36,731 nucleotides of DNA from CBIFVZ01 sp966185765 (lineage in GTDB: Bacteria; Pseudomonadota; Gammaproteobacteria; Enterobacterales; Enterobacteriaceae). The notes beneath the pieces were generated by a model, which was not told the origin of the DNA, did no database searches, and saw only the letters and a program-made list of their open reading frames with translations. The stretch spans positions 1-36,731 of the forward strand of contig CBIFVZ010000036.1 in the NCBI GenBank assembly GCA_966185765.1, read 5' to 3'. Below are positions 1 to 7,685 of this stretch, one piece after another (positions within the stretch are counted from its first letter, which is position 1; every line of letters begins with the position of its first letter). Both the position numbers and the translations under genes were made by a program.

Positions 1-479
1 ACGATACTTCCGAGCTTTGCGACATCTACCAGGAAGATGTCAACGTCGTGGAACCGCTGTTCTCCAACTTTGGCGGACGGTCATCGTTTGGCGGGCAAAT
101 CATCACAGTAAAATGTTTTGAAGATAACGGGTTGCTGTATGAGATGCTTGAAGAGAATGGCCGTGGGCGCATCCTGCTTGTGGATGGCGGCGGTTCTATG
201 CGACGCGCATTAATTGACGCAGACCTGGCACGTCTGGCAGTACAAAACGAGTGGGAAGGTATTGTCTGCTACGGCGCGGTGCGCCATGTGGATGATCTGG
301 AGGAGCTGGATATTGGTATCCAGGCCATTGCCGCTATTCCGGCCGGTGCCGCAGGCGAAGGCGTCGGTGAAAGCGATGTGCGCGTCAACTTTGGCGGCGT
401 AACCTTCTTCTCCGGCGACCATCTGTATGCCGATAATACCGGCATTATCCTGTCTGAAGACCCGCTGGATATCGAATAA
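1..479 (+). CDS. rraA: Regulator of RNase E activity A (5' end cut by window edge)
   Basis: RraA forms a ring-shaped trimer that binds RNase E and the degradosome and slows mRNA decay. The frame is open from base 3, and comparison with the 161-residue E. coli protein suggests only the first few bases of the gene lie outside the window. The GTG at 48 is an internal valine, not the start. The product matches E. coli RraA from memory over its whole length, including the core around GGRSSFGGQI, the VDGGGS loop and the acidic tail ending DPLDIE. The gene is convergent with zapB, and a strong hairpin separates them. Confidence 0.97.
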   Translation, partial: DTSELCDIYQEDVNVVEPLFSNFGGRSSFGGQIITVKCFEDNGLLYEMLEENGRGRILLVDGGGSMRRALIDADLARLAVQNEWEGIVCYGAVRHVDDLEELDIGIQAIAAIPAGAAGEGVGESDVRVNFGGVTFFSGDHLYADNTGIILSEDPLDIE

Positions 480-487
480 GCGAGCAG

Positions 488-523
488 AAACAATAAAGGC
501 GCCTGCTGGCGCCTTTATTGTTT
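488..523. terminator. Bidirectional terminator between rraA and zapB
   Basis: A perfect 16-bp inverted repeat (488-503 and 508-523) has a 4-base TGCT loop and a GGCGCC core. The arms end in A-rich and T-rich sequence, so the hairpin can end transcripts from both convergent genes. Confidence 0.9.
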
Positions 524-536
524 GCGAAACGGAGAA

Positions 537-785
537 TCAGTTTACTTCGTCCATTTTGCCCAGCAGCGCCTGCAGACGTTCCTGCCAGACGTTGTGCTGC
601 TCACGCAACTGTGCGTTTTCACGCTCCAGTGCTTCATGGCCACCCTGTGCCTGCTGAATTTCCTGCACCAGGCTGCCGTTCTTTTCTTTCAGTTCTTCGA
701 TTTCCATCTGCAGCAACGTAATAGTATCAATCGCCTGCTGTACTTTGGCTTCCAGTTTCTCAAACACTTCAAATGACATCGTCAT
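537..785 (-). CDS. zapB: Cell division factor ZapB
   Basis: ZapB is a small coiled-coil protein that joins the FtsZ ring through ZapA and stabilises it, and it also links the ring to the chromosome terminus via MatP. The 82-residue product is nearly all heptad-repeat coiled coil rich in Glu, Gln, Leu and Lys, and it starts MTMSFEVFEKLEAKVQQ as in E. coli (81 residues). The start at 785 has an AGGAG motif just upstream. A second ATG two codons in is an alternative. The gene diverges from glpF across 443 bp. Confidence 0.96.
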   Translation of the reverse strand: MTMSFEVFEKLEAKVQQAIDTITLLQMEIEELKEKNGSLVQEIQQAQGGHEALERENAQLREQHNVWQERLQALLGKMDEVN

Positions 786-1228
786 ACCTCTCCTGACATT
801 GCAAGGCGCAGATACCCTTCACAACAGGGCATTCTTCGTCACGAACATGAGCCGCGCCTTAAATAACTCGCGCGCGCTACGTATGAGTCCGATTGTATGG
901 AGCGTGGCATCTGCTGTCCAGCGGCGCGCCGCGCTGTTTGCGGTTTGTCTCTATTTTCAGTCAATGCTGAAACCCGCCTGCCTGGACTTTCCTTACATGG
1001 TGTTAACGTAAGAAGACAAAATGCGCTCCCCCTCACACATTTATGCGCGCATTTCTTCGCCCGCCAGCGCGAAAACGCGCATTTTTATGACGAGACACAC
1101 AACTTTTAATTTCGAAATTTCTCGTTTCTGCTCGTTAACGATAAATTAACACTATGCCGACGGGCATAAGGTCACAAGGATGCTGTACTTAACAACAATC
1201 TGCTTTTTTTGCCTTCAGGACCCTGATT
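786..1228. promoter_or_regulatory. zapB-glpF divergent intergenic region
   Basis: This 443-bp stretch holds no convincing gene. The part from 786 to about 1080 should contain the zapB promoter, but no clear boxes were found there. The part from 1084 to 1228 strongly resembles the E. coli glpFK promoter as remembered and carries candidate CRP and GlpR sites, listed separately. The short frames inside it have no ribosome binding site. Confidence 0.6.
1086..1146 (+). promoter_or_regulatory. Candidate CRP and GlpR sites of the glpFK promoter
   Basis: TATGA-N6-ACACA at 1086-1101 differs at two positions from the CRP consensus TGTGA-N6-TCACA. A weaker CRP-like element lies at 1111-1126. The palindrome TCGTTAACGA at 1132-1141, inside TGCTCGTTAACGATAAAT, resembles GlpR operator half-sites. 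In E. coli the glpFK operon is activated by CRP and repressed by GlpR, which releases DNA on binding glycerol 3-phosphate. The sites are inferred from position and similarity. Confidence 0.6.
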
Positions 1229-2077
1229 ATGAGTCAAACAACAACGTTAAAAGGCCAGTGCATTGCGGAATTTCTCGGCACAGGACTGCTGATTTTCTTT
1301 GGCGTAGGCTGCGTTGCTGCCATGAAAGTGGCTGAAGCCACTTTCGGTCAGTGGGAAATCAGCATTATCTGGGGCCTGGGTGTGGCAATGGCGATTTATC
1401 TGACCGCCGGCGTCTCAGGCGCACACCTCAACCCTGCCGTCACGGTAGCGTTGTGGCTGTTTGCCGATTTTGACAAGCGTAAAGTCTTACCGTTCGCCAT
1501 TTCTCAGTTTGCAGGCGCATTTTGTGCCGCTGCGTTAGTTTACGGGCTTTATTACAACCTTTTCTTCGACTACGAGCAGACCCATCAGATGGTACGCGGT
1601 AGCGTAGCCAGTCTTGATCTGGCCGGTATTTTCTCAACCTATCCCAATCCACATATCAATCTCATACAGGCTTTTGCCGTTGAGCTGGTGATTACCGCCG
1701 TGCTGATGGGCGTGATTATGGCGCTGACTGACGATGGTAACGGCCTACCACGTGGCCCGTTGGCACCGCTGCTCATTGGTCTGCTGATTGCGGTTATTGG
1801 TGCATCAATGGGTCCGCTTACCGGCTTTGCGATGAACCCGGCGCGCGATCTTGGCCCAAAAACCTTCGCCTGGCTGGCCGGCTGGGGCAATGTTGCCTTT
1901 ACCGGCGGTAAGGATATTCCTTACGTTCTCGTCCCGCTGTTCGGTCCGCTGTGCGGTGCAATCCTGGGTGGCTTTAGCTATCGTAAGCTGATTAGCCCCC
2001 ATCTGTCCGGCAACGCGGCACCTGCCGCACCAAAGAATGATGCGCCCAAAGGCGCACAACATAAAGCACCGCTGTAA
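1229..2077 (+). CDS. glpF: Glycerol uptake facilitator (aquaglyceroporin)
   Basis: GlpF is an inner-membrane channel of the MIP family that lets glycerol and related polyols diffuse in. The 282-residue product (E. coli 281) has both NPA half-helix motifs, at 68-70 and 203-205, and the glycerol selectivity residues Trp48, Phe200 and Arg206. Six membrane helices are expected. The C-terminal tail is Ala/Pro/Lys rich and differs from E. coli. The start has a TTCAGGA ribosome binding site. glpK follows after 19 bp, and the pair forms one operon in which the kinase traps incoming glycerol. Confidence 0.98.
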   Translation: MSQTTTLKGQCIAEFLGTGLLIFFGVGCVAAMKVAEATFGQWEISIIWGLGVAMAIYLTAGVSGAHLNPAVTVALWLFADFDKRKVLPFAISQFAGAFCAAALVYGLYYNLFFDYEQTHQMVRGSVASLDLAGIFSTYPNPHINLIQAFAVELVITAVLMGVIMALTDDGNGLPRGPLAPLLIGLLIAVIGASMGPLTGFAMNPARDLGPKTFAWLAGWGNVAFTGGKDIPYVLVPLFGPLCGAILGGFSYRKLISPHLSGNAAPAAPKNDAPKGAQHKAPL

Positions 2078-2096
2078 CTGAAATTCAGGAACACTT

Positions 2097-3611
2097 ATGA
2101 CTATCGAAAATAAATACATTGTCGCCCTCGATCAGGGAACCACCAGCTCACGTGCCGTTGTTCTGGATCATGACGCCAACATTGTCAGCGTGTCCCAGCG
2201 CGAATTTCAGCAAATCTACCCTAAAGCAGGCTGGGTAGAGCACGACCCAATGGAGATCTGGGCCTCTCAGAGTTCCACGCTGGTTGAGGTCTTAGCAAAG
2301 GCCGATATCCGCTCTGACCAGATTGCCGGTATCGGCATCACTAACCAGCGTGAAACCGCCATCGTCTGGGAGCGTGAAACCGGTAAGCCTGTTTACAACG
2401 CCATTGTCTGGCAGTGTCGCCGCACGGCCGAAATCTGCGAACAGCTCAAGCGCGACGGCATGGAAGAGTACGTGCGCCACACGACCGGGCTGGTTATCGA
2501 CCCGTATTTCTCTGGCACCAAAGTGAAATGGATCCTCGATCACGTGGAAGGTTCACGCGAACGCGCACGCCGTGGTGAACTGCTGTTTGGCACCGTCGAT
2601 ACCTGGCTTATCTGGAAAATGACCCAGGGGCGCGTGCATGTTACCGACTACACCAACGCCTCACGTACCATGCTGTTTAACATCCATGAGCTGGACTGGG
2701 ATGACCGTATGCTGGAAGCACTGGATATCCCGCGCGCCATGCTGCCGCAGGTCCGTAAATCCTCTGAGGTTTACGGCCAGACCAACATTGGTGGCAAGGG
2801 CGGCACACGTATCCCTATCGCCGGGATCGCCGGTGACCAGCAGGCGGCGCTGTTTGGCCAGCTATGTGTGAAACCAGGTATGGCGAAAAACACCTATGGC
2901 ACGGGCTGCTTTATGCTGATGAACACTGGCGAACAGGCGGTGCGCTCAAGCCACGGTCTGCTCACCACTATTGCCTGCGGCCCGAGCGGTGAAGTGAACT
3001 ATGCGCTCGAAGGCGCGGTATTTATGGGTGGTGCCTCTATCCAGTGGCTGCGCGATGAGATGAAACTTATCAGCGATGCCGGAGACTCTGAGTATTTTGC
3101 CTCAAAGGTGAACGACACCAATGGTGTGTACGTCGTGCCGGCCTTTACCGGCCTTGGCGCTCCCTACTGGGACCCGTACGCCCGTGGCGCGATTCTCGGC
3201 CTCACCCGCGGTGTGAATGCCAACCACATTATTCGCGCCACGCTTGAGTCCATTGCCTACCAGACGCGCGATGTGCTGGAAGCAATGCAGGCCGACTCCG
3301 ATATGCGCCTGCACGCGCTGCGCGTGGACGGCGGCGCGGTTGCTAACAACTTCCTGATGCAGTTCCAGTCAGACATCCTCGGCACCCGCGTGGAACGCCC
3401 GCAAGTGCGTGAAGTCACGGCGCTGGGCGCGGCTTATCTCGCTGGCCTCGCGGTGGGTTACTGGCAGAACCTTGATGAGCTTAAGGAAAAGGCCGTCATT
3501 GAGCGTGAATTCCGCCCCGGCATCGAAACCGTGGAGCGCAACTACCGCTACGAAGGCTGGCAAAAAGCCGTTAAGCGTTCGCTTGACTGGGAAGATCACG
3601 GATCCCGCTAA
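2097..3611 (+). CDS. glpK: Glycerol kinase
   Basis: GlpK transfers phosphate from ATP to glycerol, giving sn-glycerol 3-phosphate in the cytoplasm. The 504-residue FGGY-family protein has the N-terminal phosphate-binding loop LDQGTTSS (11-18), the substrate region around NQRE (83-86) and the catalytic Asp247 in AGDQQ. E. coli GlpK (502) is closely similar throughout and is inhibited by fructose 1,6-bisphosphate and unphosphorylated EIIA-Glc. It is co-transcribed with glpF. The tail (EDHGSR) is two residues longer than in K-12. Confidence 0.98.
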   Translation: MTIENKYIVALDQGTTSSRAVVLDHDANIVSVSQREFQQIYPKAGWVEHDPMEIWASQSSTLVEVLAKADIRSDQIAGIGITNQRETAIVWERETGKPVYNAIVWQCRRTAEICEQLKRDGMEEYVRHTTGLVIDPYFSGTKVKWILDHVEGSRERARRGELLFGTVDTWLIWKMTQGRVHVTDYTNASRTMLFNIHELDWDDRMLEALDIPRAMLPQVRKSSEVYGQTNIGGKGGTRIPIAGIAGDQQAALFGQLCVKPGMAKNTYGTGCFMLMNTGEQAVRSSHGLLTTIACGPSGEVNYALEGAVFMGGASIQWLRDEMKLISDAGDSEYFASKVNDTNGVYVVPAFTGLGAPYWDPYARGAILGLTRGVNANHIIRATLESIAYQTRDVLEAMQADSDMRLHALRVDGGAVANNFLMQFQSDILGTRVERPQVREVTALGAAYLAGLAVGYWQNLDELKEKAVIEREFRPGIETVERNYRYEGWQKAVKRSLDWEDHGSR

Positions 3612-3617
3612 CCCCTT

Positions 3618-3643
3618 AAGGAGCGCAGTACATCGCGCTCCTT
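3618..3643 (+). terminator. Hairpin after glpK
   Basis: A perfect 9-bp stem (AAGGAGCGC, 3618-3626, with GCGCTCCTT, 3635-3643) has an 8-base loop and is followed by the pyrimidine-rich CTCTTCC. It is probably a weak terminator or mRNA-stabilising hairpin seven bases after the glpK stop. Confidence 0.55.
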
Positions 3644-3650
3644 CTCTTCC

Positions 3651-3670
3651 AGCGGGCGTAACGGCCCGCT
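3651..3670 (+). terminator. Second hairpin in the glpK-glpX gap
   Basis: A 7-bp stem AGCGGGC/GCCCGCT (3651-3657 and 3664-3670) has a 6-base loop and is followed by CCTCTCCCC. Without a run of T it may only attenuate read-through into glpX. Confidence 0.4.
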
Positions 3671-3685
3671 CCTCTCCCCGCGCTG

Positions 3686-3694
3686 TGCTAAAAT
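3686..3694 (+). promoter_or_regulatory. Candidate extended -10 promoter for glpX
   Basis: TGCTAAAAT fits the TGN-extended -10 form with a TAAAAT hexamer, 34 bp before the glpX start. No good -35 is visible, as is common for extended -10 promoters. Confidence 0.45.
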
Positions 3695-3728
3695 CCCCGG
3701 CAGTTTATTATCTGCAACCGGGATTATC

Positions 3729-4739
3729 ATGAGACGAGAACTTGCTATCGAATTTTCACGCGTCACCGAAGCGGCTGCGCTGGCGGGCTACAAGTGGCTG
3801 GGTCGTGGCGATAAAAACGCCGCCGATGGTGCCGCTGTCAACGCTATGCGCATCATGCTCAATCAGGTCAACATCAACGGCCAGATTGTGATTGGTGAAG
3901 GTGAAATCGACGAAGCCCCGATGCTGTATATCGGTGAACAGGTCGGCACCGGCCAGGGCGATGCGGTTGATATCGCGGTGGATCCGATTGAAGGCACGCG
4001 CATGACCGCTATGGGCCAGGCCAACGCGCTGGCGGTGATGGCGGTGGGCGATCGCGGCTGCTTTTTGAACGCACCGGATATGTATATGGAAAAGCTGATC
4101 GTCGGCCCGGGCGCTAAAGGCTGTATCGACCTCAATCTGCCGCTGGCAGAAAACCTGGCGCGCGTGGCGGCATCGCTTAACAAACCGCTTAACGCACTGA
4201 CCGTTACAATCCTGGCTAAGCCGCGTCACGACGCGGTGATTGCCGAGCTACAACAACTTGGCGTGCGCGTCTTTGCCATTCCCGACGGCGATGTGGCGGC
4301 TTCCATTCTGACCTGTATGCCTGACAGCGAAGTTGATGTGCTGTATGGCATTGGCGGTGCGCCGGAAGGTGTAGTCTCTGCTGCGGTCATCCGTGCGATG
4401 GACGGTGACATGCAGGGCCGCCTGCTGGCTCGCCACGAGGTAAAAGGCGACAGTGAAGAAAACCGTCGCATCGGCGCCAGCGAACTGGCGCGTTGCGCTG
4501 AGATGGGCATTACCGCAGGCGACGTACTGAAGCTTGATGACATGGCGCGCAGCGATAACGTTATTTTCTCTGCCACTGGCATCACAAAAGGCGATCTGCT
4601 GGACGGCATCAGCCGTAACGGGAATATCGCCACCACAGAAACGCTGCTGATTCGCGGTAAATCGCGCACCATTCGTCGCATCAAATCTATCCATTACCTG
4701 GACCGCAAGGACACTAACGTCCAGCAGCACATTCTGTAA
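3729..4739 (+). CDS. glpX: Class II fructose-1,6-bisphosphatase
   Basis: GlpX hydrolyses fructose 1,6-bisphosphate to fructose 6-phosphate using Mn2+, a gluconeogenic step needed when cells grow on glycerol. The 336 residues equal the E. coli length. Residues known from the E. coli structure fall at the same numbers: Lys29, Asp33, Glu57, Asp85, and Glu88 and Thr90 in the DPIEGT motif. The gene follows glpK in the same direction with a 117-bp gap that contains hairpins and a possible promoter of its own. It is distinct from the class I enzyme Fbp. Confidence 0.97.
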   Translation: MRRELAIEFSRVTEAAALAGYKWLGRGDKNAADGAAVNAMRIMLNQVNINGQIVIGEGEIDEAPMLYIGEQVGTGQGDAVDIAVDPIEGTRMTAMGQANALAVMAVGDRGCFLNAPDMYMEKLIVGPGAKGCIDLNLPLAENLARVAASLNKPLNALTVTILAKPRHDAVIAELQQLGVRVFAIPDGDVAASILTCMPDSEVDVLYGIGGAPEGVVSAAVIRAMDGDMQGRLLARHEVKGDSEENRRIGASELARCAEMGITAGDVLKLDDMARSDNVIFSATGITKGDLLDGISRNGNIATTETLLIRGKSRTIRRIKSIHYLDRKDTNVQQHIL

Positions 4740-4762
4740 CGCGGTCATTTGTCCGATTGAGC

Positions 4763-4786
4763 TTTCCAGCCCGCACGGGCTGGAAA
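4763..4786. terminator. Hairpin between glpX and fpr
   Basis: A perfect 10-bp inverted repeat TTTCCAGCCC/GGGCTGGAAA (4763-4772 and 4777-4786) has the loop GCAC. It is not followed by a T-run on the plus strand, so it may be a weak or Rho-assisted terminator. Confidence 0.6.
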
Positions 4787-4859
4787 TACATTGCCAGTCT
4801 CTGCAAGATAGCCACAAAGTTAATGCTAAGTTAAATAAACATTAATTCAGGAGCGTTCT

Positions 4860-5606
4860 ATGGCAGATTGGGTCAGCGGTAAAGTTACCCGAGTCCAGCA
4901 CTGGACCGATGCACTGTTCAGCCTCACCGTTCACGCCGACGTCACACCGTTCACCGCCGGGCAATTCACGAAGCTTGGGCTGGAAATTGACGGCGAACGT
5001 GTTCAGCGCGCCTATTCCTACGTTAACGCCCCTAACAGCAATGCGCTGGAGTTTTACCTGGTAACGGTTCCAGAAGGTAAACTCAGCCCACGCCTGCACG
5101 CCATGCAGCCCGGTGACGAGGTGATGGTCGTACGCGATGCCAGCGGCTTTTTTGTGCTTGATGAAGTGCCCGACTGCCAGACGCTGTGGATGCTCGCGAC
5201 CGGCACCGCCATTGGCCCTTATCTGTCGATTCTGCAACAAGGCGAAGGTCTGGAGCGCTTTGAAAACATAGTGCTGGTGCACGCGGCGCGTTACGCCTTT
5301 GACTTCAGCTACCTGCCGCTGATGCTTGAGCTACAGGAACACTATCAGGGCAAACTCCACATCCAGACCGTCACCAGCCGCGAGCAGGTGGCAGGCTCGC
5401 TACACGGGCGTGTACCGGGGCTTATTGACAGCGGTGAACTGGAAAACGCGGTGGGATTGAGCATGACGGCGCAAAACAGCCACGTGATGCTGTGCGGTAA
5501 CCCACAAATGGTGCGCGACACCACACAGCTTCTCAAAGACAGTCGGGAGATGACCAAACATCTGCGCCGACGCCCCGGCCATATCACCGCCGAACACTAC
5601 TGGTAA
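4860..5606 (+). CDS. fpr: Ferredoxin/flavodoxin-NADP+ reductase
   Basis: Fpr is an FAD enzyme that moves electrons between NADPH and flavodoxin or ferredoxin, feeding radical-SAM enzymes and Fe-S repair. The 248 residues match the E. coli length. The FAD-binding motif RAYS lies at 50-53, the nucleotide-binding ATGTAIGP follows near the middle, and the protein ends AEHYW with the family's C-terminal Trp. The start has an AGGAG site. In E. coli fpr belongs to the SoxS regulon, but no clear marbox was found here. Its stop codon abuts the stop of the opposite gene yiiR. Confidence 0.97.
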   Translation: MADWVSGKVTRVQHWTDALFSLTVHADVTPFTAGQFTKLGLEIDGERVQRAYSYVNAPNSNALEFYLVTVPEGKLSPRLHAMQPGDEVMVVRDASGFFVLDEVPDCQTLWMLATGTAIGPYLSILQQGEGLERFENIVLVHAARYAFDFSYLPLMLELQEHYQGKLHIQTVTSREQVAGSLHGRVPGLIDSGELENAVGLSMTAQNSHVMLCGNPQMVRDTTQLLKDSREMTKHLRRRPGHITAEHYW

Positions 5607-6029
5607 CTAGCGGTACTTCACGGCGAGCGTCTCTTTACCGTATTTGTTTTCACCCTGGGTGCCCACAAACGCGCCCAGGTCGAGCAGCATCATGACCAGA
5701 ATGATGGTTGGCAGCAAATTGCCCACCGCCCAGTGCCAGATACCGGGCAGCACGCCTCCCCAGTTGCCTGCCAGTAACATCCACGCCAGCACCACCAGCA
5801 GCGCCCATGCTCCGGATTTTCCTCTGTCGTGTAGCCGCTTGACGATAACCGCTGCCGTTGGCCACATCAGGCATACCAGAATAAATGCGGCCGTTTGCGT
5901 GCTAATCCAGTCGCTGCCCGCGAAGGTAAACAGCAGCGCCATCGCACCCAGCCACAGCCCTATCCAGATCCAAAAATCACGGCGCCCCAGACGCCCCTTA
6001 ACAGAAAACAGCCACTGCTGTATGGTCAT
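5607..6029 (-). CDS. yiiR: DUF805 family inner-membrane protein
   Basis: This is a small hydrophobic protein of unknown function, 140 residues, similar to E. coli YiiR. It begins MTIQQWLFSVKGRLGRRDFW, the usual DUF805 opening, followed by about four membrane segments and the family motif KRLHDRG near residue 70. The start at 6029 was chosen because AAGGA lies 7 bases upstream and it matches E. coli. Longer frames to 6143 would overlap the divergent gene yiiQ. The C-terminus seems a little shorter than in K-12 and ends exactly at the fpr stop. Confidence 0.88.
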   Translation of the reverse strand: MTIQQWLFSVKGRLGRRDFWIWIGLWLGAMALLFTFAGSDWISTQTAAFILVCLMWPTAAVIVKRLHDRGKSGAWALLVVLAWMLLAGNWGGVLPGIWHWAVGNLLPTIILVMMLLDLGAFVGTQGENKYGKETLAVKYR

Positions 6030-6142
6030 GAGGTTATCCTTATCATTTTCGTGGACGTAGTGTACCCCGACTGATGCTGGTTTTGACAAGCCAGGCCGAT
6101 GCCGTTTTAATCGCAGACGTAAGACGCAATGAGAAAATAACA

Positions 6143-6736
6143 ATGAAAGTCTGGATCTTTACCCTTTTCATCACAGCCTTTATCACCACAGCAGGCCAGG
6201 CGGTTGCTGCCAACGCGCAGAAAACGCCAGTCGCACCTTATCTGCTGCCCGGCGCGCCCGCGTTTGATGTCACCATCAGCCAGTTTCGGGAGAAGTTTAA
6301 TCAGGATAACCCGACGTTGACCCTCAACGAATTTCGCGCCGTCGGGATGCCTGGCGCTAAAGCCAATCTCACCCGTGCCGCCACCAAAATCAACGAAAAC
6401 CTGTATGCCTCCACGGCACTGGAGCGCGGCACGCTAAAAATTAAAAGCATTCAGATAACCTGGCTGCCCATTCAGGGACCGGGACAGAAAGCAGCCCAGG
6501 AGAAAGCACGCAGTTATATGGCGGCCCTGCTGCGCGCCTTTACGCCGGGGCTTTCGGTGGCCCAAAGCCAGGAGCATCTTGGCAAACTGCTCAGTACCGG
6601 AAAAAAACTGGGTTACCACACGCAGAGCGAAGGGGCCGTGCGTTATGTTGTAGCGGATAACGGCGAAAAAGGGCTAACCCTCGCCGTTGAACCGATTAAG
6701 CTTGCGCTTTCACAAACGCTTAAAAACAATCAATGA
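6143..6736 (+). CDS. yiiQ: Secreted protein of unknown function, DUF1454/YiiQ family
   Basis: The 197-residue product has a typical signal peptide (MKVWIFTLFITAFITTAGQ then an Ala-rich cleavage region ending near AVAA), so a periplasmic location is expected. The body matches E. coli YiiQ, including INENLYASTALERGTLKIKS and RYVVADNGEKGLT. No catalytic motif is recognisable and the function is unknown. The start at 6143 gives the proper signal peptide and the E. coli length, although the ribosome binding site is poor. It diverges from yiiR and lies 103 bp before tpiA. Confidence 0.9.
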   Translation: MKVWIFTLFITAFITTAGQAVAANAQKTPVAPYLLPGAPAFDVTISQFREKFNQDNPTLTLNEFRAVGMPGAKANLTRAATKINENLYASTALERGTLKIKSIQITWLPIQGPGQKAAQEKARSYMAALLRAFTPGLSVAQSQEHLGKLLSTGKKLGYHTQSEGAVRYVVADNGEKGLTLAVEPIKLALSQTLKNNQ

Positions 6737-6768
6737 TAAAAAGCAAAGCCTTTAAGGGGCATAATCTC

Positions 6769-6774
6769 TATACT
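6769..6774 (+). promoter_or_regulatory. Candidate -10 box of tpiA
   Basis: TATACT lies 65 bp before the tpiA start in an otherwise free 103-bp gap. The -35 region is weak, so this is only a candidate. Confidence 0.35.
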
Positions 6775-6839
6775 GTTTCTCAGCTCGTGCTGCCGCATGG
6801 CAGCGCCATTTTTGTATCTTTTCCGCGTGGAGAATTGAA

Positions 6840-7607
6840 ATGCGACATCCTTTAGTGATGGGTAACTGGAAACTCAACGGCAGCCGCCACATGGTTAACG
6901 AACTGATTGCAGGCCTGCGTAAAGAACTGGCCGGCGTTGACGGCTGTGGCGTGGCAATCGCACCGCCGGACGTTTACCTGGACCTGGCAAAACACGTTGC
7001 AGGTGGTAGCCACATTGAGCTGGGTGCTCAGAATGTTGACGTAAACCTGTCTGGCGCGTTTACCGGCGAAACCTCCGCAGAAATGCTTAAAGATATTGGT
7101 GCAAAATACATCATCATCGGCCACTCCGAGCGTCGTACTTACCACAAAGAGTCTGATGAGTTCATCGCGAAGAAATTTGCCATTCTGAAAGAGCAGGGCC
7201 TGATTCCGGTTCTGTGCATCGGTGAAACCGAAGCAGAAAACGAAGCGGGCAAAACCGAAGAAGTATGCGCACGTCAGATTGATGCGGTACTGAAAACGCA
7301 GGGTGCGGCGGCTTTCGAAGGTGCGGTTATCGCGTATGAGCCGGTATGGGCTATCGGGACCGGCAAATCAGCCACCCCGGCGCAGGCGCAGGCGGTTCAC
7401 AAATTCATCCGCGATCACATCGCGAAAGTGGATGCCAACGTTGCAGCTCAGGTCATCATCCAGTATGGCGGCTCTGTTAATGCCGGTAACGCAGCAGAAC
7501 TGTTCGGCCAGCCGGACATCGACGGCGCGCTGGTTGGCGGTGCATCCCTGAAAGCAGATGCCTTCGCAACCATCATCAAAGCCGCTGCTGAAGCGAAAAA
7601 AGCGTAA
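6840..7607 (+). CDS. tpiA: Triosephosphate isomerase
   Basis: TpiA interconverts dihydroxyacetone phosphate and glyceraldehyde 3-phosphate in glycolysis and connects glycerol breakdown to it. The 255-residue TIM barrel is the E. coli length and nearly identical in sequence. Catalytic residues are in place: Lys11 in NWKLN, His95 in IGHSERR and Glu167 in AYEPVWAIGTG, with the flexible loop after it. GTGGAGA lies just upstream as ribosome binding site. A strong terminator follows. Confidence 0.98.
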   Translation: MRHPLVMGNWKLNGSRHMVNELIAGLRKELAGVDGCGVAIAPPDVYLDLAKHVAGGSHIELGAQNVDVNLSGAFTGETSAEMLKDIGAKYIIIGHSERRTYHKESDEFIAKKFAILKEQGLIPVLCIGETEAENEAGKTEEVCARQIDAVLKTQGAAAFEGAVIAYEPVWAIGTGKSATPAQAQAVHKFIRDHIAKVDANVAAQVIIQYGGSVNAGNAAELFGQPDIDGALVGGASLKADAFATIIKAAAEAKKA

Positions 7608-7624
7608 CGACATCTCGTTAACGT

Positions 7625-7660
7625 AAAAAGCCCCGCGAGATTGAGTTGCGGGGCTTTTTT
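7625..7660. terminator. Terminator between tpiA and the convergent carrier gene
   Basis: A 12-bp stem AAAAAGCCCCGC (7625-7636) with GCGGGGCTTTTT (7648-7659) has an 11-base loop and a T tail, and A tracts on the other side. It is a textbook intrinsic terminator and probably works in both directions. Confidence 0.92.
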
Positions 7661-7685
7661 GTGCCTGTAAAGCAGTGTATGACCG

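Noticed and set aside
3756..4229. Long open frames antisense to glpX, cpxA, pfkA and others
   Set aside because: They mirror strong codon bias of the real genes on the other strand, lack ribosome sites and have no recognisable protein features.
4797..4859. Possible SoxS/MarA box before fpr (GTTAAAT and GCCAC elements)
   Set aside because: The halves fit the marbox only with an insertion or several mismatches, so it was not listed.
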